A stretch of 64,000 nucleotides of DNA from Ashinkailepas kermadecensis (lineage: Eukaryota; Arthropoda; Thecostraca; Neolepadidae), in the NCBI GenBank assembly GCA_034440615.1, contig JAOTOM010004044.1:45001-109000 (forward strand), read 5' to 3'. A program made the translations under genes and the position numbers. The first letter of the stretch is position 1. Each line of letters opens with the position of its first letter. Below are positions 1 to 11,134 of this stretch, in pieces. The notes beneath the pieces are model-generated. The model had not been told where the DNA came from and searched no databases. It saw only the letters and a list, made by a program, of their open reading frames with translations.

Positions 1-1
1 C

Positions 2-535
2 ATAGATTGTGACCCCGGCTTTATCTGCATCGTGGTGTCGGGCTTCGGCATCTGCGTGCAAGGGACCACGACCACTGCGCCGCCGCCCACAACGCCGCCG
101 CCGACTACTACGCCGCCGCCGCCCACTACGCCGCCGCCGACTGCGCCGCCGCCGCCGGCTACCACGCCGCCGCCTACTGCGCCGCCGCCTTCTGGAACGT
201 GTCCTGTCACCAAGCCCGTCACTTGCCAGAAGCCGACGGACACGTGCGACGACGCCAAGTGCCCCGAGGGTCAGCGCTGTTGTCCGCGTGGCTGTCGCAC
301 CGTCTGTCGAAAGGTGTGCCTGCCCGAGTGCGGGCCCGACCAGAAGTGCGTCCAGCGCCGCAGACTCTGCCGGCTGCCGCACTGCCCGCGGGCGCCGCCA
401 AAGTGCGTCAGCGTCGGGCCCACATCGTGCGCCGCCCTCACGTGCCTCAAAGGCTGGCGGTGCGTCGTGGTGGGCGGACGGGCGCGCTGCAAGAGGACCC
501 CCATTTGTGTCGGCAAAGGCTGCGGCAAGGGTTAA
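2..535 (+). CDS. Secreted Thr/Pro-linker, WAP-type cysteine-rich protein (3' part, 5' end outside window)
   Basis: The frame is open from the first bases of the window to TAA at 533-535, giving 177 residues of a longer protein. It begins inside a cysteine motif (C..G..C......G...C). A low-complexity linker of Thr and Pro follows (about residues 21-64), typical of mucin-like or extracellular spacers. Residues about 66-103 carry eight cysteines in the spacing of a whey-acidic-protein four-disulfide core: CP, C, C, D-C, CC, C, C. The tail has more Cys clusters, including SCAALTCLKGWRC...GRARC, which repeats the motif seen at the window start and resembles follistatin-N-terminal-like modules. WAP domains often inhibit serine proteases or act in innate defence; that role is inferred here. 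The linker is encoded by a CCGCCG-rich tandem repeat, so its length may vary between individuals. The exon start and signal peptide are not visible. Confidence 0.7.
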   Translation: MDCDPGFICIVVSGFGICVQGTTTTAPPPTTPPPTTTPPPPTTPPPTAPPPPATTPPPTAPPPSGTCPVTKPVTCQKPTDTCDDAKCPEGQRCCPRGCRTVCRKVCLPECGPDQKCVQRRRLCRLPHCPRAPPKCVSVGPTSCAALTCLKGWRCVVVGGRARCKRTPICVGKGCGKG

Positions 536-639
536 CGGCAACACAGTCGGGCCTGCCATCTTATGGTGATGGAGTGGGAGGATGCTGGTGGAGTTCAAGT
601 GCGTGGTGGAAAAAGAGGATAGCGGTAGGAGCAGTAGCT

Positions 640-765
640 CCTACCGGATTTTCTGAAGAGTTTCTCGCGCTGAAAATTTCTCGTTTTGCGTGGTGAAAAT
701 ATAAAATGTCTTGCTTGATCTCGTGTATTTTTGCTTGTTAAGGGAGGCGTGCACCCCCTTGGATG
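640..765 (+). repeat. Dispersed repeat fragment
   Basis: The stretch around 660-712 (a TTTTGCGTGGTGAAAAT core, then CTTGCTTGATCT and GTGTATTTTTG) reads almost the same as 50636-50692 inside the hAT-like element at 50263-50741. A third, reverse-complement copy lies near 49030-49080. It is probably the internal part of the same non-autonomous transposon family, lying in or just after the 3' UTR of the first gene. Confidence 0.55.
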
Positions 766-2290
766 GCTGGCAATTGGGCGTTTTGCATAGTCTACTACTT
801 AGGACCTCGCGTTGTGGCCGCGATAATCCCGGTTCAGGTCCGGGTCACGCCTCAATCATGCACACCTTGCCATTTCCAGAAGGTGGGCACTCCCTTCCCC
901 TCTGACCAATTTTAGTGTGGTCGGTGTTAATTTTCCTCTTACTCCCGTCGACATCTTGATTTTTCTCAGTTTCCTCCCAGATCCCATTCTGCCCGCTCTC
1001 CACTGGTGTATCGAATAAGAATGCAGCCACGGGTCAATGTACTGGAGTGACACATGGCTAGCCGGGGTACTCTGTGCGACTTGTCACTTGTTCGCTTCGA
1101 CAGGCGTTGTGCACCACATGGTGACGCTTGGCTCAGAAGGTCAAACAGGATCGGGCACTTCAATCTTCCGCGTCACTCTCAACGTGAATCGGATGCAAGG
1201 GAGGGGCGCAGGGGCATGCAGGACCCTCCCCGCCCATGGAGATGCGTCGCCTATCTGACTGAATGGCTTCGCTTGAGGAAGCTGGAGTGCATCTCCCTCC
1301 CCGTTCAATTTCTCAACACTGGTTCCCCTCTGACTGGTTAAGACGTCCATCTGAGTAGAAGAACCATCTCCAGAACCATCGGGCGCTCTTACCCCTCTAC
1401 CTCCTCCCGGACCCCACCACCTTCGCCTGGAATTTGTCATCCGAAGGCACCCCTTCTAGGGATGAACCCAGAAGACGCCCCTTCTTCCCCTTCCCTTATG
1501 GCCTTCTCGGGACACGAGTCAACGCACACCTCCCTTCTCCCTCCTCCCTCATTCCCGCATTGAATAGTTTTCGCAATCGGAAGCAGCATTGCGGGGAAAC
1601 GGCGACCCTTCAGACTCGTGCGCCTCATAGATATTCCTGAATCTCCGCCCTCCCCCCCCCCCCCTGCTGTCATTCCTGTGGGCCGCCAACGCTGGAAAGG
1701 CCAGCTGCTGACCCGGCCCGCCTACGCATGGTGACTTGGCTTGGCGCAGTAAATGTTATGGCTCAACTCGACCCTCTGGCGCGTGGAAACACGGCCGACC
1801 CCAGCTGCCCCGATCCTGTTGCCACTCCAAATGTGCGCCGCCCGACCATACCATGCCGTCCTGGCCTGCCTTAGCCGTGACAAACCCGCCAAATATTCAG
1901 GAGAACGTGGCCAAGTAGTTCGTTTTCTAACGATACGTCACGCCTGCGCTACAACTGTATCGCATCTATGGCCTGATGCCCAATGGTGAAAGTGATGTTA
2001 CGAGAGCAATATTGCATGGGAAGTGTTTTTTCTCGAATAGCTGGGATGAAAGTGCTCGAATTGATTAAAGAATTTGACATCAGTTGGCGATGTCAAGCTG
2101 GTAGAGTTGGCATTGCTGGGATGGATGTTAGCTTCTGTGGCACAAACATTCGTGGTTCCTAATATCCAGGGGCGGTTTTCAACGTCGCCTGATAGAGAAC
2201 AGATCGCTCGCGTTCGGAACGCTAACCAATGCAATGACTTAAAATAATACAAACGAGCCTTGTAGACGAAAGACCGTGCACCCGCATGGT
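766..2290. other. No supported gene; repeat relics
   Basis: I see no convincing coding exon here. Short open frames lack domain signatures and codon bias. A C-homopolymer (about 13 C) lies near 1651-1665. Text at 1195-1345 resembles decayed dispersed-repeat sequence of the kind at 44363-44558. Confidence 0.5.
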
Positions 2291-2292
2291 TT

Positions 2293-2403
<111 letters not shown>

Positions 2404-4370
2404 TCCATGATATACTAATAGCATGGAACTAGATCATTATCTATGCATTGATGATTAAACACAATCGCGGAACGGGCACTGCACGATATTCATAAGCAGA
2501 ACCGGGATATGTAAGTATAACATTCGTTATCTTTTGGACGTTCATTTTCAAGACTAGGTCAAATTGGTCGTGTTCACAAGTTTGGGAAACAGTCAAATAT
2601 ATACACGTGCCATACATGGCATACTGTACTACCATTTTAGTTACGTTCAATGAAAAGGCGAAAAAGGCAAGAACAAATGTCATCAGTTCATCGTTGTCAC
2701 TCGCCCTACCGCCTGATGGTGAGCTGTGGGCCATCATATAGCAGCAACGTGCCTCGGCATTGCTCTGGCGGTTGATGGTTGGGTCAATCTCCCTGATAAA
2801 GGGATGTTCTGTGATGGTGGCGCGGGTGGCAATGCGAGGAACTGTCGGACGCCTGCCCTCCGGCTACACACCTGTCGCGCATGTCGAGGTGGGCTGACCT
2901 TTCGCGGTCGGCGCGCCACTTATTCCACGTGGTGACTGGCTGTCAAACGTCTGTCACAGGTCCCGCGCAACAGCTCGCGGGCAGTGCTCGGGTGACATTT
3001 TGTCGACCGCAGTTACCGTGGCGATATCGCAGGTCCATGATCGGTGTGCGCGCACCAGTGCTTGGTATGATGCTTGAGTGTGGTGCTGTCGCTACTGTAT
3101 TGCGTCACTCAGTGCGTCGGGTGAACCAGACGTTTGTCATATTTGCAGGTACTTCATTAAGGAAGCAGTGTTTCCTCCTAAAAAAACACTCAAAAGAAGC
3201 TGAACGACGATGCTTATTCATTGTCAATCAAACTATGATGAAACACATTGCCGTTTTCGTTAAAATTATGAGGAACAATCCCTATCAGTCAACAGGACGG
3301 CACATGTTCACTTCGCTCCCAGCTCTCTATTGTGGCGGGTCCACTGAGTTGTGCAGGCACAAACCATGCACATATATTTGATAAAGTATGCACAGCAACT
3401 GTTCGAAGGTGCGCACAATTTAGCAAAGCCTCAGACGATATTGAAGTCTGTGGAATCCAAATACGACCAGAGAGGGCCGAAGCATTCAATCGAATGGGTG
3501 AAGCTGACCGATGCCAATTTGCGTCATCGCGTGACCTTGATGGTGTCTGATCAGCCTGGGTTATCAAGTTTAGCGCCTTCCGTTGGTTATGTGGTGACAA
3601 GAAGCCCACTGACGTCTCGTCCCCTAGCACAGTGCAACTGGCAAGACATGGAAGCCTGCTCCCGCTCCCTCTCCCGTCCTTCTCAGGTGCACTGCAGTAC
3701 GCCTGGGCGCCGTTATGGTTGCTACTCTCACCTTACGGGGGGCCAAGTGAACACTTCCAGTTTTTTTTAGGAGAGCTCGGGAGCAGAACGCTGCATCGTT
3801 GTGAACCCTCATTTCGTTTTTTTTAATGTTGCTAGACCATATGAAAGCTGATTGCCCTCAAACTAGCTTCGATCAAATTACCTCAGTCTGGTGAAAGAGG
3901 CCACCCTCCCAAAAAATGTTTGCTTGCATGATGTGTTGTGACGCGTAAAGAGTTTGATGGAATTATTCCGTGAACACAGTATGTAGCAACATCAACATTT
4001 CCACGCTCCAGAATTTCGGAATTGTCCAGAAATTTATTTTGGTGCGTTGACTCAATATATAAAGATCGGTTTTACGTAATGCTTTACTAGTTCCGGACAT
4101 AATTCGTAATGAAGATCATAATTTTCACTTGTTCCTTATCCTGAAGATTGTGTGATTTACGGAAATTCGTGTCCGGAAAATTACCTATTGTGACCTCACA
4201 TCTTGCTTCCATTTAGTAATTGTTTCTTCTCCTTGGGTTACCTACTTGTTGGAACGAACTCAGCATGGCCTGTTCCATGCGTGGTCTTCGTTATTATCTC
4301 CAACACACCTGTATGCAGCCAATGCGTCTGTTGGTCAGAACTCATCAGGGCTTTCGGTACGGTTCGTGTT
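2404..4370. other. No supported gene
   Basis: Unique-looking intergenic DNA of mixed composition. Open frames up to 166 codons show no recognisable motifs or splice-supported structure. Confidence 0.45.
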
Positions 4371-4576
4371 TGGCTTAACAGTTCTGTTCATGCTATCCCA
4401 ATCTTCAGACTCGCTTAACAGTACTGTTCATGTTCTCTCAATCTTCAGGCTCGTTTAACAGTATTGTTCATGCTCTTTCAACCTTTAGGCTCGCTTAGCA
4501 ATTATGTCCGTGCTCTGTCATTCAGGCTCCTTTAACAGTTCTGTTCACGCTCTCTCAATTTTCACACTCGTTTAAA
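4371..4576. repeat. About 40-bp tandem repeat, 5 copies
   Basis: Five degenerate copies of a unit starting TTAACAGT.TGTTCATGC and ending TTCAGGCTCG lie head to tail. One copy is shorter (near 4496-4530). No coding potential is seen. Confidence 0.85.
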
Positions 4577-5179
4577 GTCGTGCCATGATGTGCTTGAACG
4601 AGACGAAGGCCACTAGAATACAGCTAACTAGCAATACAAAACCAAAAAAATGCGCACACGAGGTTCGCTGCCACCGTGGTGTTGCGTTCACGACATGCGA
4701 TGATCAATTGGTGTCCTCTGAACACCAATACCTAGTTCTGCGGCAACGTCGGCGGTTCTCATCAGCGGAATGTGTGTGTGCTCGGCCAGCCTGCCGCCGA
4801 ACGTGGCAATCAGCCCGGCTTCAGCACACCCAAGACCGGTGCCGACGGAACGGAGCAAGACGGAGGGTAATTGAAACCAAACAAACACACCGGCAGCACC
4901 GTTCCCTGCTCAACCAAAACAGTCTTTTAAGCTGGCGGATCAGCAATTTGGAGTTGGGAGTCGACACGGTGCCCATTGCGAAGCGGCACCCATTGAGTAC
5001 TAATCACCAGCCAGCCGATGGTCGGAGCCGGGTGATGTACGGCGGCGGTCAACTGGTGGCAGGTCGACACAGGTCGCCGGGCCGACCACCGCACAGCCGG
5101 CTGGCAACACTGCGCCGGGTCAGCGTCACACTCGGCAGACGGCAGCCAGCCGACCCAGTCGGGCCTGGCTCACGTGTCT
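4577..5179. other. Unassigned GC-rich region upstream of the lectin-like gene
   Basis: GC rises from about 4700 on. Open frames exist (4585-5181, 198 codons) but the translation is Arg/Gln/His-rich without domains. It could include distal promoter or a 5' UTR exon of the gene at 5640; I cannot show either. Confidence 0.3.
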
Positions 5180-5300
5180 GACCTCGGCGAGACGTCAGTC
5201 GTCACCGAGACGACATCAGTCGTCATAGGAGTGACACCGGTCGTCATCGGGGCCACATCAGTCGTCATCAGGGCGACATCAGTTGTCATCAGGGCTAGAT
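5180..5300. repeat. Short tandem repeat with GTCGTCAT units
   Basis: Degenerate units of GACATCAGTCGTCATC.GGGC recur about five times, just before the 41-bp array. Confidence 0.75.
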
Positions 5301-5315
5301 TCTATGTTGACTCGT

Positions 5316-5612
5316 CAGGAATCAGACGTCAACATTCGTCACTGAGTCCCCTCGTCAGACGTCAGCGGTACAACAGCCATCCCTGAGTCCCCTCGTCAGA
5401 CGTCAGCGGTACAACAGCCATCCCTGAGTCCCCTCGTCAGACGTGAGCGGCACAACAGCCATCCCTGAGTCCCCTCGTCAGACGTCAGACGGTACAACAG
5501 CCGTCCCTGAGTCCCCTCGTCAGACGTCAGCGGTACAACAGCCATCCCTGAGTCCCCTCGTCAGACGTCAGCGGCACAACAGCCATCTCTGAGTCCCCTC
5601 GTCAGGGCTCGA
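5316..5612. repeat. 41-bp tandem repeat, about 7 copies
   Basis: The unit CAGACGTCAGCGG.ACAACAG followed by CCATCCCTGAGTCCCCTCGT recurs every 41 bp (starts at 5356, 5397, 5438 and so on). The last copy ends about 30 bp before the ATG at 5640, so the array occupies the promoter or 5' UTR. Each unit has an AGACGTCA core resembling a CRE half-palindrome. Confidence 0.9.
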
Positions 5613-5639
5613 CCAGCAGCCGACTGGCCAGATCCTGCC

Positions 5640-6554
5640 ATGGGTTGGCCGGCACTGCTGCTGCTGCTGCTGCTCGGCCTGACGGCGGCGGCGTCGCGTC
5701 TCCGCACCAGCTCGTTCTCGTGGCAGGCCGACTCCGGACAGGGTCGGCTGGCCGCGCCGACGCCGGCCGCCAGCCGCACCGCGTGCGCCGCAATGTGCGA
5801 CCGGCGCGCGCCGACCGTCTGCGCCGGCTTCCGGTACGTGGCCGGCGCGTGTCAGCTGATCTCCCAGGCGGGCGGCCGTGACGCCGGCGGTGGCGGCAGT
5901 CTGGCTGGAGTTTACAGGCGAGGCCCGCAGACCGGCAGCGGCGGCATCGTCCCCACGCTGCCCGGGGGCAGCGGCGACGGCGAGGACGAAGTCGAGGACG
6001 AAGTCGAGGACGAAGTCGGGGACGAAGTCGAGCACGACGGGATACAAGGCGAAGAGCCAGAAGACAGCCAGCCGACAGCGGGCGCGCCACCTCTGCCGCC
6101 GGGCCCTCCCGCGGCCACCGCTCCCGTGTTGTGCCCGGCCGGCGGCTGGGTGGCGTTCTCCGGCCGCTGCGTCATGTTGGTCGCCGACGCGGCGACGTTC
6201 GACGCGGCCGGCGCGAGGTGCGCCGGCCTGCTGCCGGGCGCGTCGCTGGCGTCGCTGCCGCGCCAGGGGGACGTCCGGATGCTGCACTTGATGCTCGGCG
6301 CCGCCGGCGACCCGTGGACCGGCGTGCGCTACGACGCCGACACGGGCGGCTGGCGCGCCCTCGACGGCCGCAGCGAGCGGCTGATCTGGCACGGCGGCCC
6401 GCTCTGCCGCTTCGCGGGAGCGATCTCGAGGCAGGACGAGCCGGCGCCAGGCAGGTGCGTCACGGTTGACGTGTCCATGATCATGTTCTGTGCCACAAGC
6501 GTCATGTGCTCGCAGACGCGGGTGTACTACTGCAGTGTGCCGGCCGCGCCGTAG
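5640..6554 (+). CDS. Secreted protein with PAN/apple-like segment, acidic linker and C-type-lectin-like domain
   Basis: An intact 304-residue intronless frame from ATG 5640 to TAG 6552-6554, with G/C-biased third positions. Residues 1-19 form a signal peptide (Leu-rich core, then TAAAS). Residues 45-75 carry four cysteines (49, 53, 61, 71) in the pattern C...C.......C.GFRYV...CQL of a short PAN/apple module. Residues 113-141 are acidic and built from EDEV repeats encoded by a 12-bp DNA repeat; a Pro/Ala linker follows. Residues 165-298 match the C-type-lectin-like fold: CPAGGWVAFSGRC, an A..C helix, SLASLP, PWTGV in place of the family WIGL, W.ALDG, and late cysteines at 273, 284, 290 and 298. 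The EPN/QPD and WND calcium and sugar motifs are not present, so calcium-dependent sugar binding is unlikely. Binding partner unknown. It may be a haemolymph recognition or matrix protein (inference). Confidence 0.82.
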   Translation: MGWPALLLLLLLGLTAAASRLRTSSFSWQADSGQGRLAAPTPAASRTACAAMCDRRAPTVCAGFRYVAGACQLISQAGGRDAGGGGSLAGVYRRGPQTGSGGIVPTLPGGSGDGEDEVEDEVEDEVGDEVEHDGIQGEEPEDSQPTAGAPPLPPGPPAATAPVLCPAGGWVAFSGRCVMLVADAATFDAAGARCAGLLPGASLASLPRQGDVRMLHLMLGAAGDPWTGVRYDADTGGWRALDGRSERLIWHGGPLCRFAGAISRQDEPAPGRCVTVDVSMIMFCATSVMCSQTRVYYCSVPAAP

Positions 6555-6603
6555 ACGCGCCGAAGCGTCCTCGCTAGTCCCGGTCCCTTCCGCTGGCCCA
6601 GCA

Positions 6604-6895
6604 CCACGTGACAGGTACCGGTCACAAGCTGTCACATGTATCTCAAGTGTGTACCTGTCACAAGCTGTCACATGTATATCAAGTGTGCACCTGTCACAAG
6701 GTGCGACATGAATCTTAGATATGTGCCTGTCACAAGCTGTCACATGAATCTTAGATGTGCACCTGTCACAAGCTGTCACATGCATCTCAAGTGTGTACTT
6801 GTCACAAGTTGTCACATGAATCTTAGGTGTGTGCCTACCATAAGCTGTCACATGAATATCAATTGTATACCTGTCACAAGCTGTCACATGTACCC
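6604..6895. repeat. 36-bp tandem repeat, about 8 copies
   Basis: The unit CCTGTCACAAGCTGTCACAT plus GTATCTCAAGTGTGTA repeats every 36 bp right after the lectin-like gene. The same unit forms a second array at 10135-10515. TGTCACA is repeated twice in each unit. There are no unique spacers, so it is not CRISPR-like. Confidence 0.92.
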
Positions 6896-6964
6896 ATAGG
6901 TGTTGTTTTATGAAAATTATTTGTGGGGCAAAGTGCCGCGGGATTGATGTAGGTATAAGATGTG

Positions 6965-7425
6965 GCTGTTTCACACGCGCACCGAAGAAGAGGGGGGGGG
7001 GGCGGAATCCACACGCTTCTGTTCTTGACATTATCTCATAAAAGGCGATATTGTTATATAATGTTGTGACTTTGTGAGATAAAAAATCGATAAGCGCATC
7101 CTATGCCACACAAAATCGATATCCATCAGTAAATATATAAATTGCGGGGGTGCCAAATCGACCGACCTGGCGGCGGCCGGCGAGCGTTCAAGGTGACAAA
7201 AACTTCGTCGGTACGGTGGAGCGGCAGTGCAGTGAGGCAGCCGATCACGACTTCATTTGACCTTAACAGCCGAGGGTCATGCAATTTGTACTGGAAAGAG
7301 ATCACTACATCCACAATTTGCCCTCTAAATTGTGTCAGTAATTTCCGGAATCTTAGGAACAGGGGCCGAATCACCCCCCCCCCCCCCTCCTGTGCGTGTT
7401 ATGTGAGAGACCCTTCGGCGCTCGT
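6965..7425. mobile_element. Inverted-repeat element with G-tract ends
   Basis: The left end reads CACGCGCAC...GAGG then a run of about 10 G and CGGAATCC. The right end (about 7368-7412) is the reverse complement type: CCGAATC, about 13 C, CTCCTGTGCGTGTTA. The same terminal design occurs at 58240-59137 and, in part, at 51555-51590. This suggests a non-autonomous DNA transposon family. Target duplications could not be fixed by eye. Confidence 0.5.
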
Positions 7426-9112
7426 GTCAATCGACCCTGTCCTGAATTATGTTTGTATGCTTGATTTAGGCCACTTAGTTTGCTGATAGGATAAATTTGC
7501 AATTGATGCGATACTGAAGAAGATAAAAATACAACCACACGTATGGAAAACCAGGTTATCATTTAAGGGGTATAAAATTGTCCGACTCAATTGAAAGCCC
7601 GATAAAAGAACAGCGAATGCAATTTTCGAAATGTTCCGTTCTATCAGTGTGCAAGAGTTCCCCAACCACAATGTGTGTGTGTGTCGTTGTGTTTCATATA
7701 GCAACGAATAATATACAAGCCAACCAACACGCATGCGTGATGGCGAACAATTAATACATTTTATATTAATATTTGTGGGCAAGACACACAGAAATACTCC
7801 CAGGTAGGGAATCATGGCTCCGGTCATACAATCATACATTACACAGACTGAGGCAGTGGAGCGGTCTGCGTTCAGACAATCAATATAAATTGTGGAGTCC
7901 TATATGTAACTTTTTAATCAATTTGAGGTTATATTGATGTGTTCTTTCTGGATAGTGAAGAATGGAAATATTTAGTCCTTATAAAGTACAGTTGTCAGTT
8001 AAATCTACCTAACGCACCGTCTTCACGACAGTTCATCTCATACCAATATCACATGGCAAGAGGCCGAGTTAAAGATATCTTCAAAATTCAAGCAAGCAAG
8101 ATCCAGTGGGTTTTAACATTTGTATCACTGCGTTCGCTCGGAAAGCTCGTTCACTCTGTCTGAACAGCCAGTGTAAACTCGTAAGGTGAACGCTGCTTGT
8201 GGAAACGTCTGTGGACGAATGGATGCCAAGTATGGCTGTATCTGGCAATCTAAAACAAATCAGGCAAGTCCTTGTCTTCAAATTATAGTGGGTTGTCATG
8301 AAAATATACAGATGTAATGGCTGTTGCAAAATTCCCTGATGAAGAATAGAATAAAATGCCTTCACGCCTTTAATAATCTGAGGGCACATCACACACCACT
8401 CAGAAGTATTTAGGAACGACACCGTCATTTGCCATCTGCCGCGGTGTCCCACCAACCGCCAGACTACAGCACTAAGATGTACAAATGCATATGCGTGACC
8501 ACATCGCACCCCTGAAACCGATCATATTACACCCCCTGTAGCCTCAACCCGTTACCAGTGCCAGTGCCCTCCTAATAAGGAATGTTTGTGGTGGAATGAA
8601 GAACCCGTCGTGAGCGATTTAAAGGGGAGCTTGATCCATGTCTGGTAGCGTTTCTAAACTCAACTAGCAGAACAAACGTCGATATTTAATTCGGCCCGTC
8701 GTCACCAACGTGAAACAAAAACCTTGCAGATGCACTTGCTGCCCGTATTATCACAGACGCGCACTTACAACATGGACTATCATTGTTGAGTTCGTGTTGA
8801 GGGTGTGAGACTGCACAACTATCTAGGAAAAAAGCCGGTGCACATGGCCAAGGGAAAAGCAATGCTGGGAACAAAACCTGGCCACATGCGAGCAAGCGTG
8901 GTTTCTGCGAACGCGAAGGCCGGAATAACAGCAGGTAAGTGCAGTACAAGGCATCAAATGTGCTCCACTCTTTGGCTGTCTGATTCGGGCATCGGGTGAT
9001 TGGTCATACACCATGTTGTAGCCCCGGGAAAAAGACGAGGATGTGCAAGAAAGGAATTGCCAAAACCCAACATTTTGACGTCCGCGGCGCGGCGGACCTG
9101 TCAGCGCCAGGG
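7426..9112. other. No supported gene
   Basis: AT-rich, unique-looking DNA. Open frames up to 142 codons show no domains and lack the GC bias of the real exons nearby. Confidence 0.45.
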
Positions 9113-9120
9113 ACTCCTGC

Positions 9121-9810
9121 CAGGGGCGGATTCAGGAATTGTCATGGGGCACTTGTCTGAAGGGGTGCAATTTCTTTGGATGAGCGCCACTACAAAAGTA
9201 CTTGGAGGCAGGGGTGGATACAGGGTTGGCACTGAAGGCATATGTGCCGACATGGAAGTTGGCGCCCCTTCGGCCGGGAAAATGCTCCACTCCGGGAAAG
9301 CTCGAGTACATCCCCATCGAATTTTCAAGCCAGACTCCAGAGACGCTGAGAGGCGCCTTGGATTATTCAGCCAGAGGCGCTCCTTGGAAGGAAAAGACCC
9401 TCATCCAATGTGTTTGAGTGAACCCCCGAATTGTTCAGCCAGATGCGCACCTTGGAAGGTAAAGGTGCCCCTCCGGGAAGGCCCGAGTGCACCCCATGCG
9501 TGAAATGTTTCAGCTAGAGGCGCCCCTCTAGAGACTAATTTCCTCTCATGGCAATTTCTGAACTTAGTCCTGCCTGGTCTTTTCCTTCCGAGAGAGCCTC
9601 TGGCCGAAAACAAATTCGAGCGGGGTCCATTCGAGCACACTGAAGAGGCGTTTCTTTATCTCGGAGGGGCGCCTCTGACGAAAAAAAAATATAGGGCGTT
9701 CACTCGAGCCTTCCCGGATGAGCGCCTTTTCCCGGCCGGAGGAGCGGCCACCTTCCATAGGAGGGAGACACATGCCCCCAGTAACCGCCCCCTCCCTGTA
9801 TTTGCCCCTG
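9121..9810. mobile_element. hAT-like non-autonomous DNA transposon with perfect 8-bp target duplication
   Basis: It begins CAGGGGCGGATTCAGG and ends with the inverse CCTGTATTTGCCCCTG. The octamer ACTCCTGC sits directly outside both ends (9113-9120 and 9811-9818). An 8-bp target duplication with CAG...CTG ends is the hallmark of the hAT superfamily. The 690-bp body contains repeated GGCGCC(C)CTT-type segments and no transposase frame. Related copies lie at 44363-44558, about 48268-48705 and about 49287-49648. Confidence 0.82.
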
Positions 9811-10134
9811 ACTCCTGCATTTGCAAGCCAGCAGCTGGCCGCGTTCAGGCTATCACAGTTTTTTCCTTCTTCTTCTTCTTCCTTCCTTCAGGCTATCACA
9901 GGTCACCAGAGTGGGCCAGGTCTGGTCACCAGGTCACCAGACATCGCTAGTTTCAGAGCCATTGGCTGACCATCGGCGGACCATCGGCGCTCCCGCCCCA
10001 ATGCAGCCCGCAATTTTATTATTTTTGCTGCATGTCCATTTCCACTTCATATTGGGGGGGGGGGCATTTTCACTGTTGGAGGGGCAAAATTGAACATTGA
10101 GGGGGCACATGCCCCTCCAAAAGTATACAAAACA

Positions 10135-10515
10135 ACGCCCCTGCATGTACCTCAGGTGTGTACCTGTCACAAGCTGTCACATGTATCTCAGTTGTGGTGG
10201 TGGTAATTGGTTTTGCGACACGTCGACCGTTGATTCATCTAACGTCGCCAATCTCTCACGCCGATTAGCCGCGGGCGAAAAGTAGCGACAGGTGAGACTC
10301 GAACCCACAATCTTTCGACTGTGAGAAGGGCAACTTACCCCTAGACTACCCGTCCCCGGTATCTCGGTTGTGTACCTGTCACAAGGTATCACATGTATCT
10401 CAGGTGTGGGCCTGTCACAAGCTGTCACATGTATCTCAAGTGTGTATCTATTACAAGCTGCCACATGCATCTCACGTGTGTATCTGTCACAAGCTGTCAC
10501 ATGTATCTCAGACCC
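10135..10515. repeat. 36-bp tandem repeat (second array), interrupted by a SINE
   Basis: Same 36-bp unit as at 6604-6895 (CTGTCACAAGCTGTCACATG with TATCTCAGGTGTG). One or two copies lie left of the SINE at 10197-10359 and about four to the right. Confidence 0.9.
10197..10359 (-). mobile_element. tRNA-derived SINE inserted in the 36-bp array
   Basis: Read on the minus strand it starts with a tRNA-like head: GGGGACGGGTAGTCTAGGGG (A box region), then GGGTTCGAGTCTCACC (B box). A body follows with CCCGCGGCTAATCGGCGTGA and TTGGCGACG. The flanks TATCTCAGTTGTG (10184-10196) and TATCTCGGTTGTG (10360-10372) match at 12 of 13 positions and look like a target-site duplication. Same family as 18188-18345. 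Confidence 0.8.
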
Positions 10516-11134
10516 TCTTCCCCGTCAACTCGATACGTGTCGGCCAGCTGGCGTGTGAGCAGGCTAGCCCGTCCCGTCTTTGGGGGTTCATTTTACACCC
10601 CCTCTTAGGCTTCCCGCGAATGGTGAAAGAACAGCGCGCGGCAGCGCGCCGAAACTTGCCATTCGTTTTTCCACATCAATTTGGCATGTTGTGTGAAAAA
10701 TTTTAGGTCGGGTCTTCAACGGTCAACGAGTTAGTCTAGGTCAAGTGAGGTCGCCTCCAAAAAGGCTTAACCAGTCGTCACGCTTTAGCGGATGAAGATA
10801 TTTGAATGAAAATTGCAGCGTTGGCTTATCTTCAGTGACCCAACAAGACGCATGGGAGGAATGTTTGAAATTTTCGTTTGAATTTCTTGACTTATTAGTT
10901 TTGCCTACCCATCAGGGATGAAATCGAAGATTCTGGCTTCATTTCCTCCCCGGTACTGCAGTCAACTAATTCATTCACTAAAACAGGACATGTTTGGCCA
11001 GTTGCCATTCCCCAGATGGGGAAATATATGTGACAATATGCTCCTGTATTGGTCCGAGGTTGTCTCAGCAGCGGGGACAGCCCACATGCATTCGGGGGTT
11101 CATACTCGACCAACCGAGTCATCCGGACAACGCA
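10516..11134. other. No supported gene
   Basis: No exon supported. A GGTCAAGTGAGGTCGCCT motif near 10738 resembles the intronic tandem unit at 37230-37960, so part of this is probably dispersed repeat. Confidence 0.4.

Noticed and set aside
9..696. Other plus- and minus-strand frames over the first gene
   Set aside because: Arg-rich or Gln-rich shadows of the cysteine-rich frame.
5568..7031. 487-codon minus-strand frame
   Set aside because: Antisense shadow of the lectin-like gene and its flanking repeats; His/Cys/Asp repeats come from the 36-bp array.
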